Source: Pyricularia pennisetigena
Lineage: Eukaryota; Ascomycota; Sordariomycetes; Magnaporthales; Pyriculariaceae
DNA length: 64,000 nucleotides
Assembly (NCBI RefSeq): GCF_004337985.1
Contig: NC_043742.1
Coordinates: 1,474,176 to 1,538,175 of the forward strand
Direction of reading: 5' to 3'
This document shows, piece after piece, positions 36,101 through 46,930 of this stretch; within the stretch, counting starts at the first letter, position 1, and every line of letters starts with the position of its first letter. Under the pieces are notes generated by a model that saw only the letters and a program-made list of their open reading frames with translations, ran no database searches and was not told where the DNA came from. The translations under genes were made by a program, and so were the position numbers.

Positions 36101-37530
36101 TATTAAAATTCCATTTTAAAATTATTTACCGAAAAGGAATAGAAAATGGCAGGGCCGACGCCTTTAATAAAAGATTAAATTATAAAAACATAATACCCGA
36201 AAAAACACGGAAGATTTTTACGGTAAACGACAACGGAAACCTTTTACCAGTTTACCGAAATTTTATAACGACCAATACGGTAATTACACCAAAGGAAATA
36301 CGGAAAATCCACGAGAGTAAAATTTACGGATATTAAGGGATTTCCAAGATATGGAAACGGTTAAAACAGCACCACAATTTTAAAGGAATACGATAAAAAG
36401 TACGAAAAACCATTAAAAATTGCGAACTTTGCGCAAAAAGCAAATCCGCCAAACATAAGCTTTACGGGCTTTTACAGCTTTTACCAGCCCCTGATAAGGC
36501 CTGGTAAACTATTATAATGGATTTTATCGTTAAGCTACCACCTTCCGAAGAATTATTTACTAAAACTAAATACGATAGCATATTAGTTATAGTGGACAAA
36601 TTTACTAAATACGCCTATTTCCTACCCTATAAGGAAAATAGCAACGCCGAAAAAATCGCTTACATATTCCTACAAATAATTGTCAGTAACCACGGATTTC
36701 CAAAAAGCATTATTACGGATAGAAATAAGTTTTTTATATTAAAATTTTGGAAATTTCTAATGGAATAGCTAGGAACCGACCATAAATTATTTACAATATT
36801 CCACCCACAAATAAATGGATAAATAAAACGAACAAACCAAATATTAAAACAATATTTAAAATGCTATATAAACCATAAGCAGGATAATTGGGTACGGTTA
36901 TTACCCACAGCACAATTCGCATATAACAGTTTAAAAAATGAAAATACCAAAACAACCCCGTTTTATACCAATTACGGATTTAACCTTACGGTATATGGAA
37001 AACCAAAAACCACGATTACGGCCCCACGAACCGATAAACAAACAAACGAATTACGAAAATTCCACCAAAAACTCCAATAAGAATTGGAATTCGTACGAAA
37101 AAAAATGACCAAATACGCCAACCAGCATCGGATAAAGGGACTATCCTTCCAAAAGGGAAATAACGTTTATTTTATTCGACGTAATATTAAAACACAACGA
37201 CCAAATAGCAAATTTAATTACAAAAAACTTGGATTTTTTAAAATCGATAAAAAAATTAACGAAACCAATTATAAATTATTATTACCAGGAACTATAAAAA
37301 TCCACCCAACGTTCCACGTATTACTATTGGAACTAGCACCACCCGGCATTAATATATAAAAAACAATCGAAATCGACGAAAAAAAAACATACGACGTCGA
37401 ACGAATACTGGACCACAGACGCAACCACGGTAAAATAAAATACCTTATTAAATGGGAAAACTACGGATATAAAAAAAATATTTGGGAACCCCTTAACCAC
37501 CTCCAAAATTGCCAGGAATTATTCCGTTAA
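33116..37530 (+). pseudogene. Gypsy pol with C-terminal chromodomain
   Basis: Degenerate pol. Reverse transcriptase: PILFVPKKNGKLRLCVNY and NCYPLPLI (35,030-35,150), GFTNAPATFQ, and VIYLDDIFVFS (about 35,365-35,400). RNase H: EIETDVSDYAIGG (about 35,810) and the tether RKGIENGRADAFNKR (36,130-36,175). Integrase: MDFIVKLP (36,517), SIITDRN (about 36,710) and the third catalytic position, where GAA would be expected but AAA (Lys) is read at 36,826-36,828. A chromodomain follows (YDVERILDHR, YLIKWENYGY, IWEPLNHL; 37,380-37,510). Stops are mostly CAA/CAG to TAA/TAG or TGG-derived. Confidence 0.9.
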
Positions 37531-38300
37531 TATTACCAGGAATTGGATATGCGAACAAATTAGCCAAAAAAAAAAGGACGACCTAAAAAAGCACCACTTA
37601 CCATTCCCAAAAGCTAAAAATCGACCAGGATTCGAAACCATACCACCAAACGAATTTATAAAAAAACGATTAATATATACCAATAAACCAAAATATACGG
37701 ATAAAAGCAATTCACCGACCGAATGCTGCGTAAAAACATTTATCTCGTTTAACAAAAAAGGATTTAAAAAACCTATTGGGAAGGTCGAATCCCAGACGAA
37801 ATTGGAATCCGGAAAAAACGATTCGAATAACATTTTAAGAAAAACTTCGGCCGATCGCCGCCGCTCTTCCTGCTTTGCCTCCTTACGCTTAATTCGATCC
37901 AATTCCTCCAAATTGTCAATCCCGCGAAACACAATTCGCATTATTTTTTTAAACCACAATTTTTTTTGTTTTCGCAAACGGAAAAACTTCAATTGCTTTT
38001 TTTAAATCCTCTACTGCTTTGCCAAAATATCCTTTTCCAAAACTTCCACTTTAGCATTAAATTTGGAATACTGCCGACCGATATTACGCAATTGGGCATT
38101 CGAAACACCCAGCACGTCGCAACTAAAACGGTTAATACGGAGATATTCGATACAACGAAAGGAGTTTTGCGGGGATATTGCGCAACGCATTATACCGCGA
38201 AATTTATAATAAAAATAAAAAGGTATATCCACCGAAAAAGGAAGGAAGGAAGCAAAAAAAGCGTGGCGACGTTTTGTCGACGAACGACCAAATTTTGATT
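37519..38300 (-). pseudogene. Antisense Cys-rich/coiled-coil ORF inside gypsy
   Basis: Between the chromodomain and the 3' LTR the minus strand reads a protein-like sequence. It has a Cys-containing header (CAISPQNSFRCIEYLR, FSCDVLGVSNAQLRNIG) followed by a charged coiled coil (VEVLEKDILAKQ, RLRKQKK, RGIDNLEELDRIKRKEA, QEERRRS). A stretch of 157 codons (37,519-37,992) has no stop, although the sense strand is riddled with RIP stops. The pattern resembles fungal Cys-header/coiled-coil proteins often annotated near gypsy elements. Function is unknown and no start codon could be fixed. Confidence 0.45.
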
Positions 38301-38426
38301 TAACTACGCGATTAAATATAACGCAAAAAAATTAGTAAAGAAGGAATATGGAAACAGAAATAAGGATTAAGGGAGTATAAATTATTTAAAGGCCAAAAGG
38401 ATTTGGTTAAGGGAAAAGAAACCTAA

Positions 38427-38869
38427 TATTATAACCAGACAAATTGGGCCAGTACCAGTAAAGCCAGGCGGGGTTACACCCCTCCTAACAATATTCGACC
38501 TGAGAAAACACCGACCGACAGGAAATAAAATTACGTAAGGGAAAAAATCACGTAACACCACGTAATCGCCAAAAGAAGTGATCTTAGTAATTTGTAAAAT
38601 TTCGATTGGGAATTACAAATTAAATAGATTAAAGGAAATTATATTTGGAATATAGTTTATATAAGGTACGCTTATTATTATATAGATAAATTCGATTTTA
38701 GGATTGCTTAGCAGCAATTAAATTTTAGTTAACCTCAATATTTACTTGAGAACGATTATAATTTCACCCCAGTTATTGAGAACCCCAGTTACCCAGTCAA
38801 GACGCTCAGTTGCTTCAACCCACTGTACTTTACCCTAAGAACAGGTTACCCGATACCTTGATCGTAACA
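38427..38869 (+). repeat. Gypsy 3' LTR
   Basis: 443 bp. Its 5' terminus reads TATT where the 5' LTR has TGTT, a G-to-A change. Its 3' end, GATCGTAACA, is intact and is followed by the duplicated target GTTCG. Confidence 0.95.
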
Positions 38870-38874
38870 GTTCG

Positions 38875-40140
38875 GTACAAATTTAACGAAAAATCGATTT
38901 ATCCAAAATAATATTTATTAAAATTATTGCGTAACGTTTAGGAAAAATGGCAATTTACGTAATACCAATATATATAAAAATAAAAAAAATTGGAAAAGGC
39001 TAATCCGTTTTATTTTATATTCCTCCGGATATCCAATCGAAAATTATTTAATAAAAAGGCGATTCCGAAATTTTAACACCGATTGGAATTAGCGATATCC
39101 TTAATTAATTTATATTTAAAACCTGCATTAATTTTAAACGCTATATCGCCCTTTAGGAAATATAAAACAAACGGTTTGGTTATTAAAAATACCTTTGGAA
39201 AGGCTATTTTGGCCCAATTCGGCAATGGGCGGAAACATTTTTTAAATATAAAATTCGGGATATTAATAACTTATACCGGCCGGGCCACCGTCCTACAATT
39301 ACGTATTGCGAAAAATATATAAAATACGACGGTGTCCAAAAAATCGCACGATATATGGCCAAATTTGGAAAACGTAATACAAATTCAACCGCGCTGCAAA
39401 AAAAACAAAAACGAAAACTTTCCTCCGAAATGGAACGAAAGCGTTAAATCGAAAAACCAAAATCGGCCATACCAGTATAGCATATTTTCGACCAGGAAAT
39501 CGTTTATTTCGTCCGCACCGGCATTATGCGAAATTTTTTAACGTTTTTGCCAGCATTTTTAATATTAGGATAAACGACGGCAATTACTTACCTAACCGAT
39601 TTAAAAAAATTTCCGTCAAATTTGCTGGTAATAAAAGATTTCGCACGGACGATTAAAATTATTAATATAAAAAATAATAATAAATTGGATTAATATTTGA
39701 AAATAGTTTAATGGATTATAATTAATATAGGCGGGGGAAATAGGGGGATAATATAATAAATGGTAATTATTAGCCCGTTCGAAGCACAAAACCTAATCGA
39801 AACGATTAATTTATACAAAAAAATGGTGCTCCATTTATATACCCTTCGTTCGCTATTAGGGTTTAAACCGCTAAATAATCTTTTTTTTACACGATTCCAA
39901 CCGTTCCGCAACATTGGCGCGTACCATAATTATTAACGATTCAGTTAAACCTGTTTTTTGGACAATTGTATTTTTCGTTTTTTAACGAATACAAAATTAT
40001 GTGCGAAATGCTCGGTTTCGATTGGAATAATGGTGGTTAGGGAAAATATGTTGGAATTAACGGTTTTGTTAAACCTATATTTAAATGTACAAATAATTAG
40101 GTTGGGTATATTTTTAGGTATAACCCAGTCGGATTTTTAA
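38875..40140 (+). pseudogene. DUF3638/DUF3645 relic, part B
   Basis: Coding sense resumes directly after the gypsy target duplication: ...TVTF up to 31,622 joins GTNLTKNRFIQ here, a conserved DUF3645 segment (LTKDRLVQ type). Further on are SVLFYIPPDIQSKI, then VIISPFEAQNLIE, LHLYTLRSLLGF and a C-terminal block ending RLGIFLGI (about 39,760-40,125). These follow the end of the family in order. Stops and some frame changes are present. One ancestral gene was first present, then split by the gypsy; RIP affected both. Confidence 0.65.
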
Positions 40141-41789
40141 AAGTTTTTTTAAACAAAGTCCGAAAAAATTGTAAAAATATTAATAAAACATATATGGGGA
40201 AGTTTTTAAATGCGGTTTTATTAAAAAAGGAGGATATTTAATATATTTGTATCTAAAAATAAAATACCATTAAAAATTAAAAATAATTAAAAACGGTAAA
40301 GGAATATTTTTAGGTTTTCGCATAAAATCGCTACGTTTGTTCCCAACGCGCAAAACCATATTTTCCAACAATTTAAATTGTCGTATAACGCCAGGTTTGC
40401 TGGCGTCGCATATCGTATATAATATAACCGGGCATTATTTTGTGCTCCTCCAAATATATTATTATTAATTCCCTAAATTTGGTATAATTCTATTTCCATT
40501 CGTGGTAAACCTATTATTTATTTTTTATCCGCAAAACATTTATCCCGATATCCACCAGTTTTAATAAATTACAAATTTTCGAAAAACGCACCGAAATACA
40601 TCCGTTTATTAAAATTTGCCAACGATATGCTTGAAAAATGCATTATTTTGCTAGAAAATACCGATAAAATCGGTTTAAAACGCGGTAAATTTAAAAAACC
40701 GCGTTTTTATCCTACCACCAAACCTAAAAATTTCGATAAAGCTTTTATCCGACCGGGCCCCGCCGATTTAACATTATTTCGATAATATAACCAAAAATTA
40801 CGCCCGAAATTTGTTTTGGCGCATAATATACCCCTAATACATTTCCCAAAACTAATAACCAGGTTAAATTGGTTGTTAAATTCGGTTTTAAAATAAATAA
40901 CGAAATATTTTCACCGGCCGAATTTTAAAATTATTTCGCTTTAATTTTATCGGTTAATATAAAATTTAATTTTCCCCACGGTATTAAATACCCGCAAAAT
41001 AAAATTACCGCACCGCTAGCAATTATAATAAATATAGTTTATAAATAACCTTAGTAATATTTTTTACTATTTTCCTCCGCAATTTCGCAATTAATTGCTA
41101 TCCGATTATTAGCCCTAATTTTAAACCGGCCAATACTTATTGTAACGCCCCGTCGTTCGGTATTAATATCCCGTATATATATTTCTATTAAATACGCCGT
41201 TAAAGGTATTGTTAAAAAGATAATATTTTATTTATTAAAAACCATAATTAATTAACCAAATATAAATACCAACGATATTTGCCGTTTTTTAAATAATTTT
41301 AAATATATTGGCCGATTATATATATCGCCATTCGCGAAAGCAAGGTTATAACGAGGTAATAAATTTTTCTTTATTTTATATATATAATTTATATAAAAAA
41401 CAAACAATTGTATGTGAAAATTAATTTATTTTAACGGTGTTTATATTTTTTCAAAAAATTTGGTCAAATTATATTTTCCGAAAACGAGAATTTACAAAAC
41501 GATTAGTTGTTAAATAAAATTAAAATGTCCTAAATTAGGTTATTATTTGTTTGGAGGTTAATTTACCGTTATAAATTTTCCCGGAAAAGTTTTTTCACAA
41601 AATTACCAATTTTTTGTTTTTAATAACGAGGTTAACAAATTATTAATAAATTTAAACGATATTCCGACGTAGCAATTATCGCTTTTACGTTAACGAATAC
41701 GCAATTAAACCTGTAATTTTAATAATATGGAACTTTTCAATTTTTTCGCCAATTGTTTTAGCAATATAAAATATAATTATTACTTTTTT
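40141..41789. other. AT-rich; possible membrane-protein relic
   Basis: On the minus strand about 40,700-41,300 reads broken but protein-like sequence with hydrophobic stretches (TWLLVLGNVLGVYYAP, ISGVIFGYIIEIMLNRRG). It may be a decayed integral membrane protein. I cannot name it. The rest is featureless AT-rich DNA. Confidence 0.35.
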
Positions 41790-42355
41790 AATACCCACGA
41801 AAAACCTTGCACCTTTTCTGCCGTTCGTTCCGCCTATAAAATATCGGACGTGGTTATGGAATTCCTTCGTACCGCCGAAAAAAACGATACAATATTAAAA
41901 TATTAAATTAAAAACGCGGTGGGCGGCCAAAACTAAATTAAACGTATCGCCCACGCAATTATTATAGGTTTAAAAACGGTTATTAAACAGGGCCGACAAA
42001 CGATTGGGCCATTTTTGGAGGAATTTATTAACAAAGCCGAAAAAACTATAATTTTTAATTTGATTTCCTATACGAATACCGGTATTTAACCGCTAATTTT
42101 ACCATTATCGTTACCGTCGGCGTGCTGGTATTTATAGCGCCGTGGGTTATAGAAACTTTTAATTTTGCAAAATTGGGACCCGTTACTAGTAAAAAAATCC
42201 TAACTAGTGATTTTTATTTTGGAAATATTTATGGGTTAATAAAAACCTAAATTTTTTCGCGGTTTGGTAGCAATTTATTTATATTGGGTTTATTCCTAAG
42301 GGTTCGCTATTTAGTTTTTTCCAAAAACTTGGTATGGTTTGGGGAAGATTTTAAC
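41790..42355 (+). pseudogene. IFI6/IFI27 (ISG12)-like protein relic
   Basis: A + frame reads VVMEFLRTAEKNDTI, IAHAIIIGLKTVIKQGRQTIGPFLEEFI, then after a shift the hydrophobic core TIIVTVGVLVFIAPWVIET and FNFAKLGPV. After a second shift it reads FIPKGSLFSFFQKLGMVWG (42,290-42,345). The order hydrophobic helix, GF.xLGP, then PxGSLFSxxQxLGM follows fungal members of the IFI6/IFI27 family. These are small membrane proteins, mitochondrial or ER-associated in animals and uncharacterised in most fungi. Two frameshifts and several stops make it a fossil. Confidence 0.55.
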
Positions 42356-43468
42356 GTTATTATTAATTATATAAAATAACGTATTTTATTAAAAAAAGGT
42401 CGGAATACTGGTTTGTAATATCGAATTCACTATACCTTTAATTTAAAATCAGGATACGCAAAATTTATCGTAATTTGTAGGTTTATTTAAAATTTTAATA
42501 TAAATTAAAATGTTCCCAATCGTTTGTAATTTGGTGGTGCGATTATGTTTTTCCATCGTTACTGCTATATAGAAATTTGCGGGGATTTTTGAGCTACCTA
42601 TGCTATTTGCGCTGCAGGGTCCGGAATAATTTCAACTTTTTTACCAGTTTTTTTGGCGGTATTAATTATTAATATTTGCCCGACCTAACCGATTACCTTA
42701 TTTAACCCGTTTTAAAGCGTATCGTCCAATTACGTTAATTACGTTATCGCAGGTTCCCTAAAAAAATAGTTTTTTTTCGGAAGTTTTTTGGGAATTAATA
42801 CCTTATTTTAAGCTATTAATTGCATTATTGGAATATATTAAAATATTACGGTTTGGTTTTATGTTAATTTATTTTGTTCCTCAAATTGTTTTTATTGGGA
42901 TGCCTGGAATGTTGGAAGGTTTAAAACTAGGATTCCAAAAATGAATTTGGAATACGGAAAGGCCGAAATTGGGTTAAACTTTACCCAGTTTTTGGATATA
43001 CCCGTTTTTAATTGGGCAATTTTAACCGAAAGCCCAAAAATGGGATTTGGCGACTGCGTTAAAAATTTAGGTAATATTTACCCACCCTCCAATTATATAA
43101 TAATGGCAGCTTAAAATTATATATCAAAAGAAATTTAAAACGGAAATTTACAATATATTGCTAAAAAACGACCTGGGCGATAAATTAAAACTTTTAATTA
43201 ATGGCGTATTTTATTACTATTTAGGTCGGTATATAATTAAAACCAAAAAATTTACGGTTAAAATTCCGTAATTACGATTTAAAAAACATCGTAAGCGTAA
43301 ACGAGGAATAATATTAAGGTGTAATAGTTTTAACTTAGTAATTTGCCTTTTCGTTTCAGTTTTATTGCTTTATATTACTGTACGCTGAAAAAAATGTTTA
43401 GCAATTCCGAAAATGGATTACCACAAAATGTGGTACAGGGCTAATAACCCAAAGTAGGACGATAATAG
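42356..43468. other. AT-rich, no gene named
   Basis: Fragments near 42,580-42,900 read protein-like on the + strand (GIFELPMLFALQGPE, FIGMPGMLEGLKLGFQK) but I cannot assign a family. AT content begins to fall toward the right border. Confidence 0.45.
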
Positions 43469-43872
43469 TTTAATGCAGTTTAATGCAATTTAGTGCAATT
43501 TAGAGTAAATTCAGGCCAATTTAGGGCGGTTTAGTGCAATTTAGTGCAATTTAGGGTAAATTTAAACCAGTTTAGGGCGGTTTAGTACAGTTTAGTGCAA
43601 TTTAGGGTAAATTCAGGCCAGTTCAGGGCAGTTCAGTGCAGTTTAGTGCAGTTCAGGGTAAATTCAGGCCAGTTTAGGGCGGTTTAGTGCAATTTAGTGC
43701 AATTTAGGGTAAATTCAGGCCAGTTCAGGGCAGTTCAGTGCAGTTTAGTGCAGTTCAGGGTAAATTCAGGCCAATTCAGGGCGGTTTAGTGCAATTCAGT
43801 GCAGTTTAGGGTGAATTTAGGCCAGTTCAGGGCGGTTTAGTGCAGTTTAGTGCAGCTCAGGGCAGATTCAGG
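43469..43872 (+). repeat. 51-bp minisatellite at the compartment border
   Basis: About eight tandem units of roughly 51 bp. Each is built from three 10-mers of the type TTTAGGGCGG/TTTAGTGCAG plus a 21-mer ending GGTAAATTCAGGCCAG. Left-hand units are T/A-richer (TTTAATGCAA) and right-hand units keep C and G (TTCAGGGCAG, CTCAGGGCAG). It marks the switch from RIP-type to normal DNA. Confidence 0.9.
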
Positions 43873-45911
43873 GGCGCATCCAAAAAAGGAAATTTTACGT
43901 GTCGAGATTCGGCGCAGATATTGTCCTGTTATTTATGAATGGGAGGTTTTCTTTCTTATTGCTGTTTTATTTTGACACCGGGAGGCAAAAACATGTGTAT
44001 AGATCAGCAATGAACAGGGTAACAGGTACATGATGTGTGACTTTTGAGAATGTTATCTCCGTTTGTTTTGACCTTGGCTGCAATCTTGCGTCGTCCAATG
44101 TTGGCACACGAAAAACCAGAATGATATCTTGGCAACCATGATACTCTTCCCTCATTGGTAGCTCAGAGTATTTTTTTTTCTTCTTTGCAACACCCCCGGA
44201 AAACCCGATTACTGATCTGCGCCCAGGTACCAAAATGTGCAAAGAAACGTCCCGATATGTGCCCAGCTATTATTACCTTTTTTTTTTTTTTTTTTTTTAC
44301 CAAAAAAAGCACTTTGTTCATCCACGTGCCCACCATTCGGCGTTCCCGAGCCTTTCTCACCATGGCTTGACGAGGCTGTTCGGCGTGGATGGGGAAAAAG
44401 AAAGTTGGGCCGACCCGAGGATCGGCGCAATGACATTTTAAAGACGCAATCCTGGCCTTGTACCTTTTCTTTTTTTCTCAGCGGCCGCCTAGCGATTGCC
44501 CTATGGCACCTCGCCGTCGATCTTGACAAAGCTCGGGTAGGGGAGGTTTGAGGAGGGGTGTCGATCCCCGGCGTATAGCTTGGCTTTTATAGCCCGAGCA
44601 ACTGGGCCGCTATTGTTGCTCAATGGCTTTTCTATCGTGTCAGAGACTATCCAGCCTTGAGATTCTGTGAGGTTTTTGTGCAAACCCGGCTTTGCCGGTA
44701 CAGTCCGTATTTTCTGGGATTATCCTGCTGCTCTTTTTAATGTTTTTGCTATGCTTGCGAATGATTGATGGACATTACGGCTGATCAGTCTCGTGAGCGC
44801 CCAAGGACATGTGTTCCCATGACAGCGTTTGCTTGTTTTTATCTTGTTTCCTATGAAATCATTCCCTCCAGGAGTCTAGCACCAGTTATATTGCAAATTT
44901 GCAATATGCTAGTTGGCTTTTCATAGGGTAGAAAGGCGCTGCTTGATTCGTATTCAACTCGAGGGCCGCTACCCAATGATTCGCGATAGTGTACAAAGTT
45001 GCCACTTGGGCTGATTTAGGCCCTCTGATCCAGGAGATAAGACTCCCGAAATAGCCATTTCACAAGGTGATCAATCGGGCCATCAGTTGCACCCCCTCTG
45101 TACAAACCCTGACCCTGTTGACGGGCATACAGAATCAAACCTGCAATCAGACCGACCAACTGCTTGCTAAAAAGACCCCTCATTTTCACGTGTGCCTCGG
45201 ATTTTGGTTCAAGACATAACATGGATGTCTATCATGGGCCTGCTTTGCCATCATTCTCGTCGGGAGCTTGGCTGCTGGATGAGGCTTTGCTCAACAAATC
45301 CGTCGCGTAGCAAATACATTACAAGGTCAAGGTCCTGTGGTTATAAACATCACTATGATAATGCGACATGAAGAATAAAGTGCAAAAAAGGACAAAAGAT
45401 TGTCCTGCCGTATTTGGCGCCACTACTCACTGCTCAGTTGTACCAGCGGTTCCAAAGAGGGCACAGTGATCATAACAAAAGGGGTTTGATTTAACTAAAT
45501 TTGATATTTCATCAAGCCCAAGAATCATGATGAGTTTTACGTCTCGTCCAGAAATCAGATATGTATGTTTTTGCCACAACTATAAGGAGCCATTGCTACT
45601 CTGTTTTATTTCCCAACTCACTTCATCCACTCTCTTTTCACTGGTTGCTTTTGCTGTCATCTCATCCCTTGAGCCGTCGTTTTCGTCCCTTTATTTTATC
45701 ATTTTCATGTGACTTTGCATCTGGTTTTATTCTTTGACACTTTAGATCTATCAACCAGCCAGTTGTCAACTTGTCAAGTACAAGCTGTCTCGCAAGTGCA
45801 CAGCAAAATTGTCGCCCTCTCATGCGAAACAGTCGCCAAAGCCCTCACCGTCTTTCGTCAACACACCGTCGACACCGTCTAGTGATACACACACAGCCTG
45901 GGCCAGAACCC
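43873..45911. other. Intergenic, normal-GC, no gene supported
   Basis: This is the first normal-composition DNA after the border. It contains a 21-T run (44,278-44,298). A 68-codon minus-strand frame (45,016-45,222) has no recognisable domain and I do not call it. The right part is the 3' flank of the terpene cyclase. Confidence 0.6.
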
Positions 45912-46930
45912 TCACTGTACCTTCCTGTCGAGGAACCGAGGGCCGTCGACGCCGTTGACCAAGACGCTCCGGTAACCCTTCTCCTGCGTGACCAGGGCCT
46001 GCTCAATCTTGGCGTGGTGGGCGCTCATGTGGCGACCGTCGGGCAGGATGACCTCGGTCTGCTTGATGCGGTAGAGGAAGAAGGGGTAGAGCAGGTCCGG
46101 GATGAGGTAGGTGGCGTGCAGGAACAGGTGGAAGGGGTTCGCGAAAAAGCCGTGCTGCTCCGGCCAGTAGTAGTACGCGTGATAGACGAAGCCAAACATG
46201 CCGCCCGCGGAACCGGCGGCTCGTAACGCCCTGCGTGGTGGCGGATAATTGCGTTTGGTTAGTTTTCATTTGATCTGGGTTTGAGATGTTTGTTTCTTTT
46301 CTTTGGAGGTGAGGGAAAAAAAAACCACTGAAAAATGAAAGGCTCTCACCAAATGGTCCAGCTAGTCCCGCCGCTGTGGCCACGCGAGATGAGCATGGCC
46401 AAACCGCCGAGGCTGATGTAACCCTGCGGAACCAAAGCAGTCCACATGCCCAGCTCCAAGGTGTCGAAGCCTTCCTTTCCGCGATACCACTTGCCCTGCT
46501 TGCTACCGAAACCAGACCCGGGCTCGCTCAGCCACCAGCTGGAGAAGGTGTAGTTGCCCCACAGGGCCCAGGGGAGCAGACAGGCAAAGATCAGGCCCAT
46601 GTTGTTGCCGACCCAGGGCGCCGTGTGCTTCCACTCGTTGGGGGCGTACTTGATTGTGGTCCACACGAGCGCGATGTCGAGGAAGAACCAGAGCCCGAGC
46701 CCGGCCATCTCGAACGGGTGCTCCGCCACCGTGAACGAGTACAGCACCTCCCAGGTCAGGTTGGCGATGGTGGCCATGATGGGCATGCCGTACGACTTGT
46801 CCTTGATGGACTGCAGCGTCATCAGCACGTAGGCGGCGTACCACGTCACGAACCCAAAGACCAGCACGACCGTGGATGCCAGGGGGAACCATTGCGGCAC
46901 GTGTTCTGGGGGTGTGTCGTAGAGACCCAT
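45912..46930 (-). CDS. Integral-membrane terpene cyclase (PaxB/Pyr4-type)
   Basis: Two exons, 46,930-46,350 and 46,230-45,912, join to 299 residues. The 119-nt intron has GTGAGA, a CTAAC branch site and CAG. About seven hydrophobic segments are visible. The family's two catalytic acids appear as E61 in NLTWEVLY and D239 in YLIPDLLYP, with the conserved KYAPNEW in between (Glu63 and Asp218 are the essential pair described for Pyr4). Such enzymes protonate an epoxide or alkene of a prenylated precursor in ER-type membranes and start cyclisation in indole-diterpene or meroterpenoid pathways. Length fits the family, slightly long. No prenyltransferase, GGPP synthase, oxygenase or regulator is in the window, so substrate and product cannot be inferred. 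The start at 46,930 has a clean ATG; no other in-frame upstream ATG was needed. Confidence 0.85.

Larger units (their letters stand above)
31623..38869 (+). mobile_element. Ty3/gypsy chromovirus retrotransposon (RIP-inactivated)
   Basis: A 7,247-bp element with two 443-bp LTRs and the target duplication GTTCG (31,618-31,622 and 38,870-38,874). The domain order is gag with zinc knuckle, reverse transcriptase, RNase H, integrase, chromodomain, which identifies a chromovirus. Many stops and replaced catalytic residues show heavy RIP. A polypurine-like run (AAGGGAAAAGAA) precedes the 3' LTR. Chromodomain integrases of this group target heterochromatin marks, which fits its location. I do not assign a named family. 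Confidence 0.95.

Noticed and set aside
45016..45222. A 68-codon minus-strand ATG frame near the left edge of the gene-rich block
   Set aside because: No signal peptide, domain, intron or partner exon could be found.
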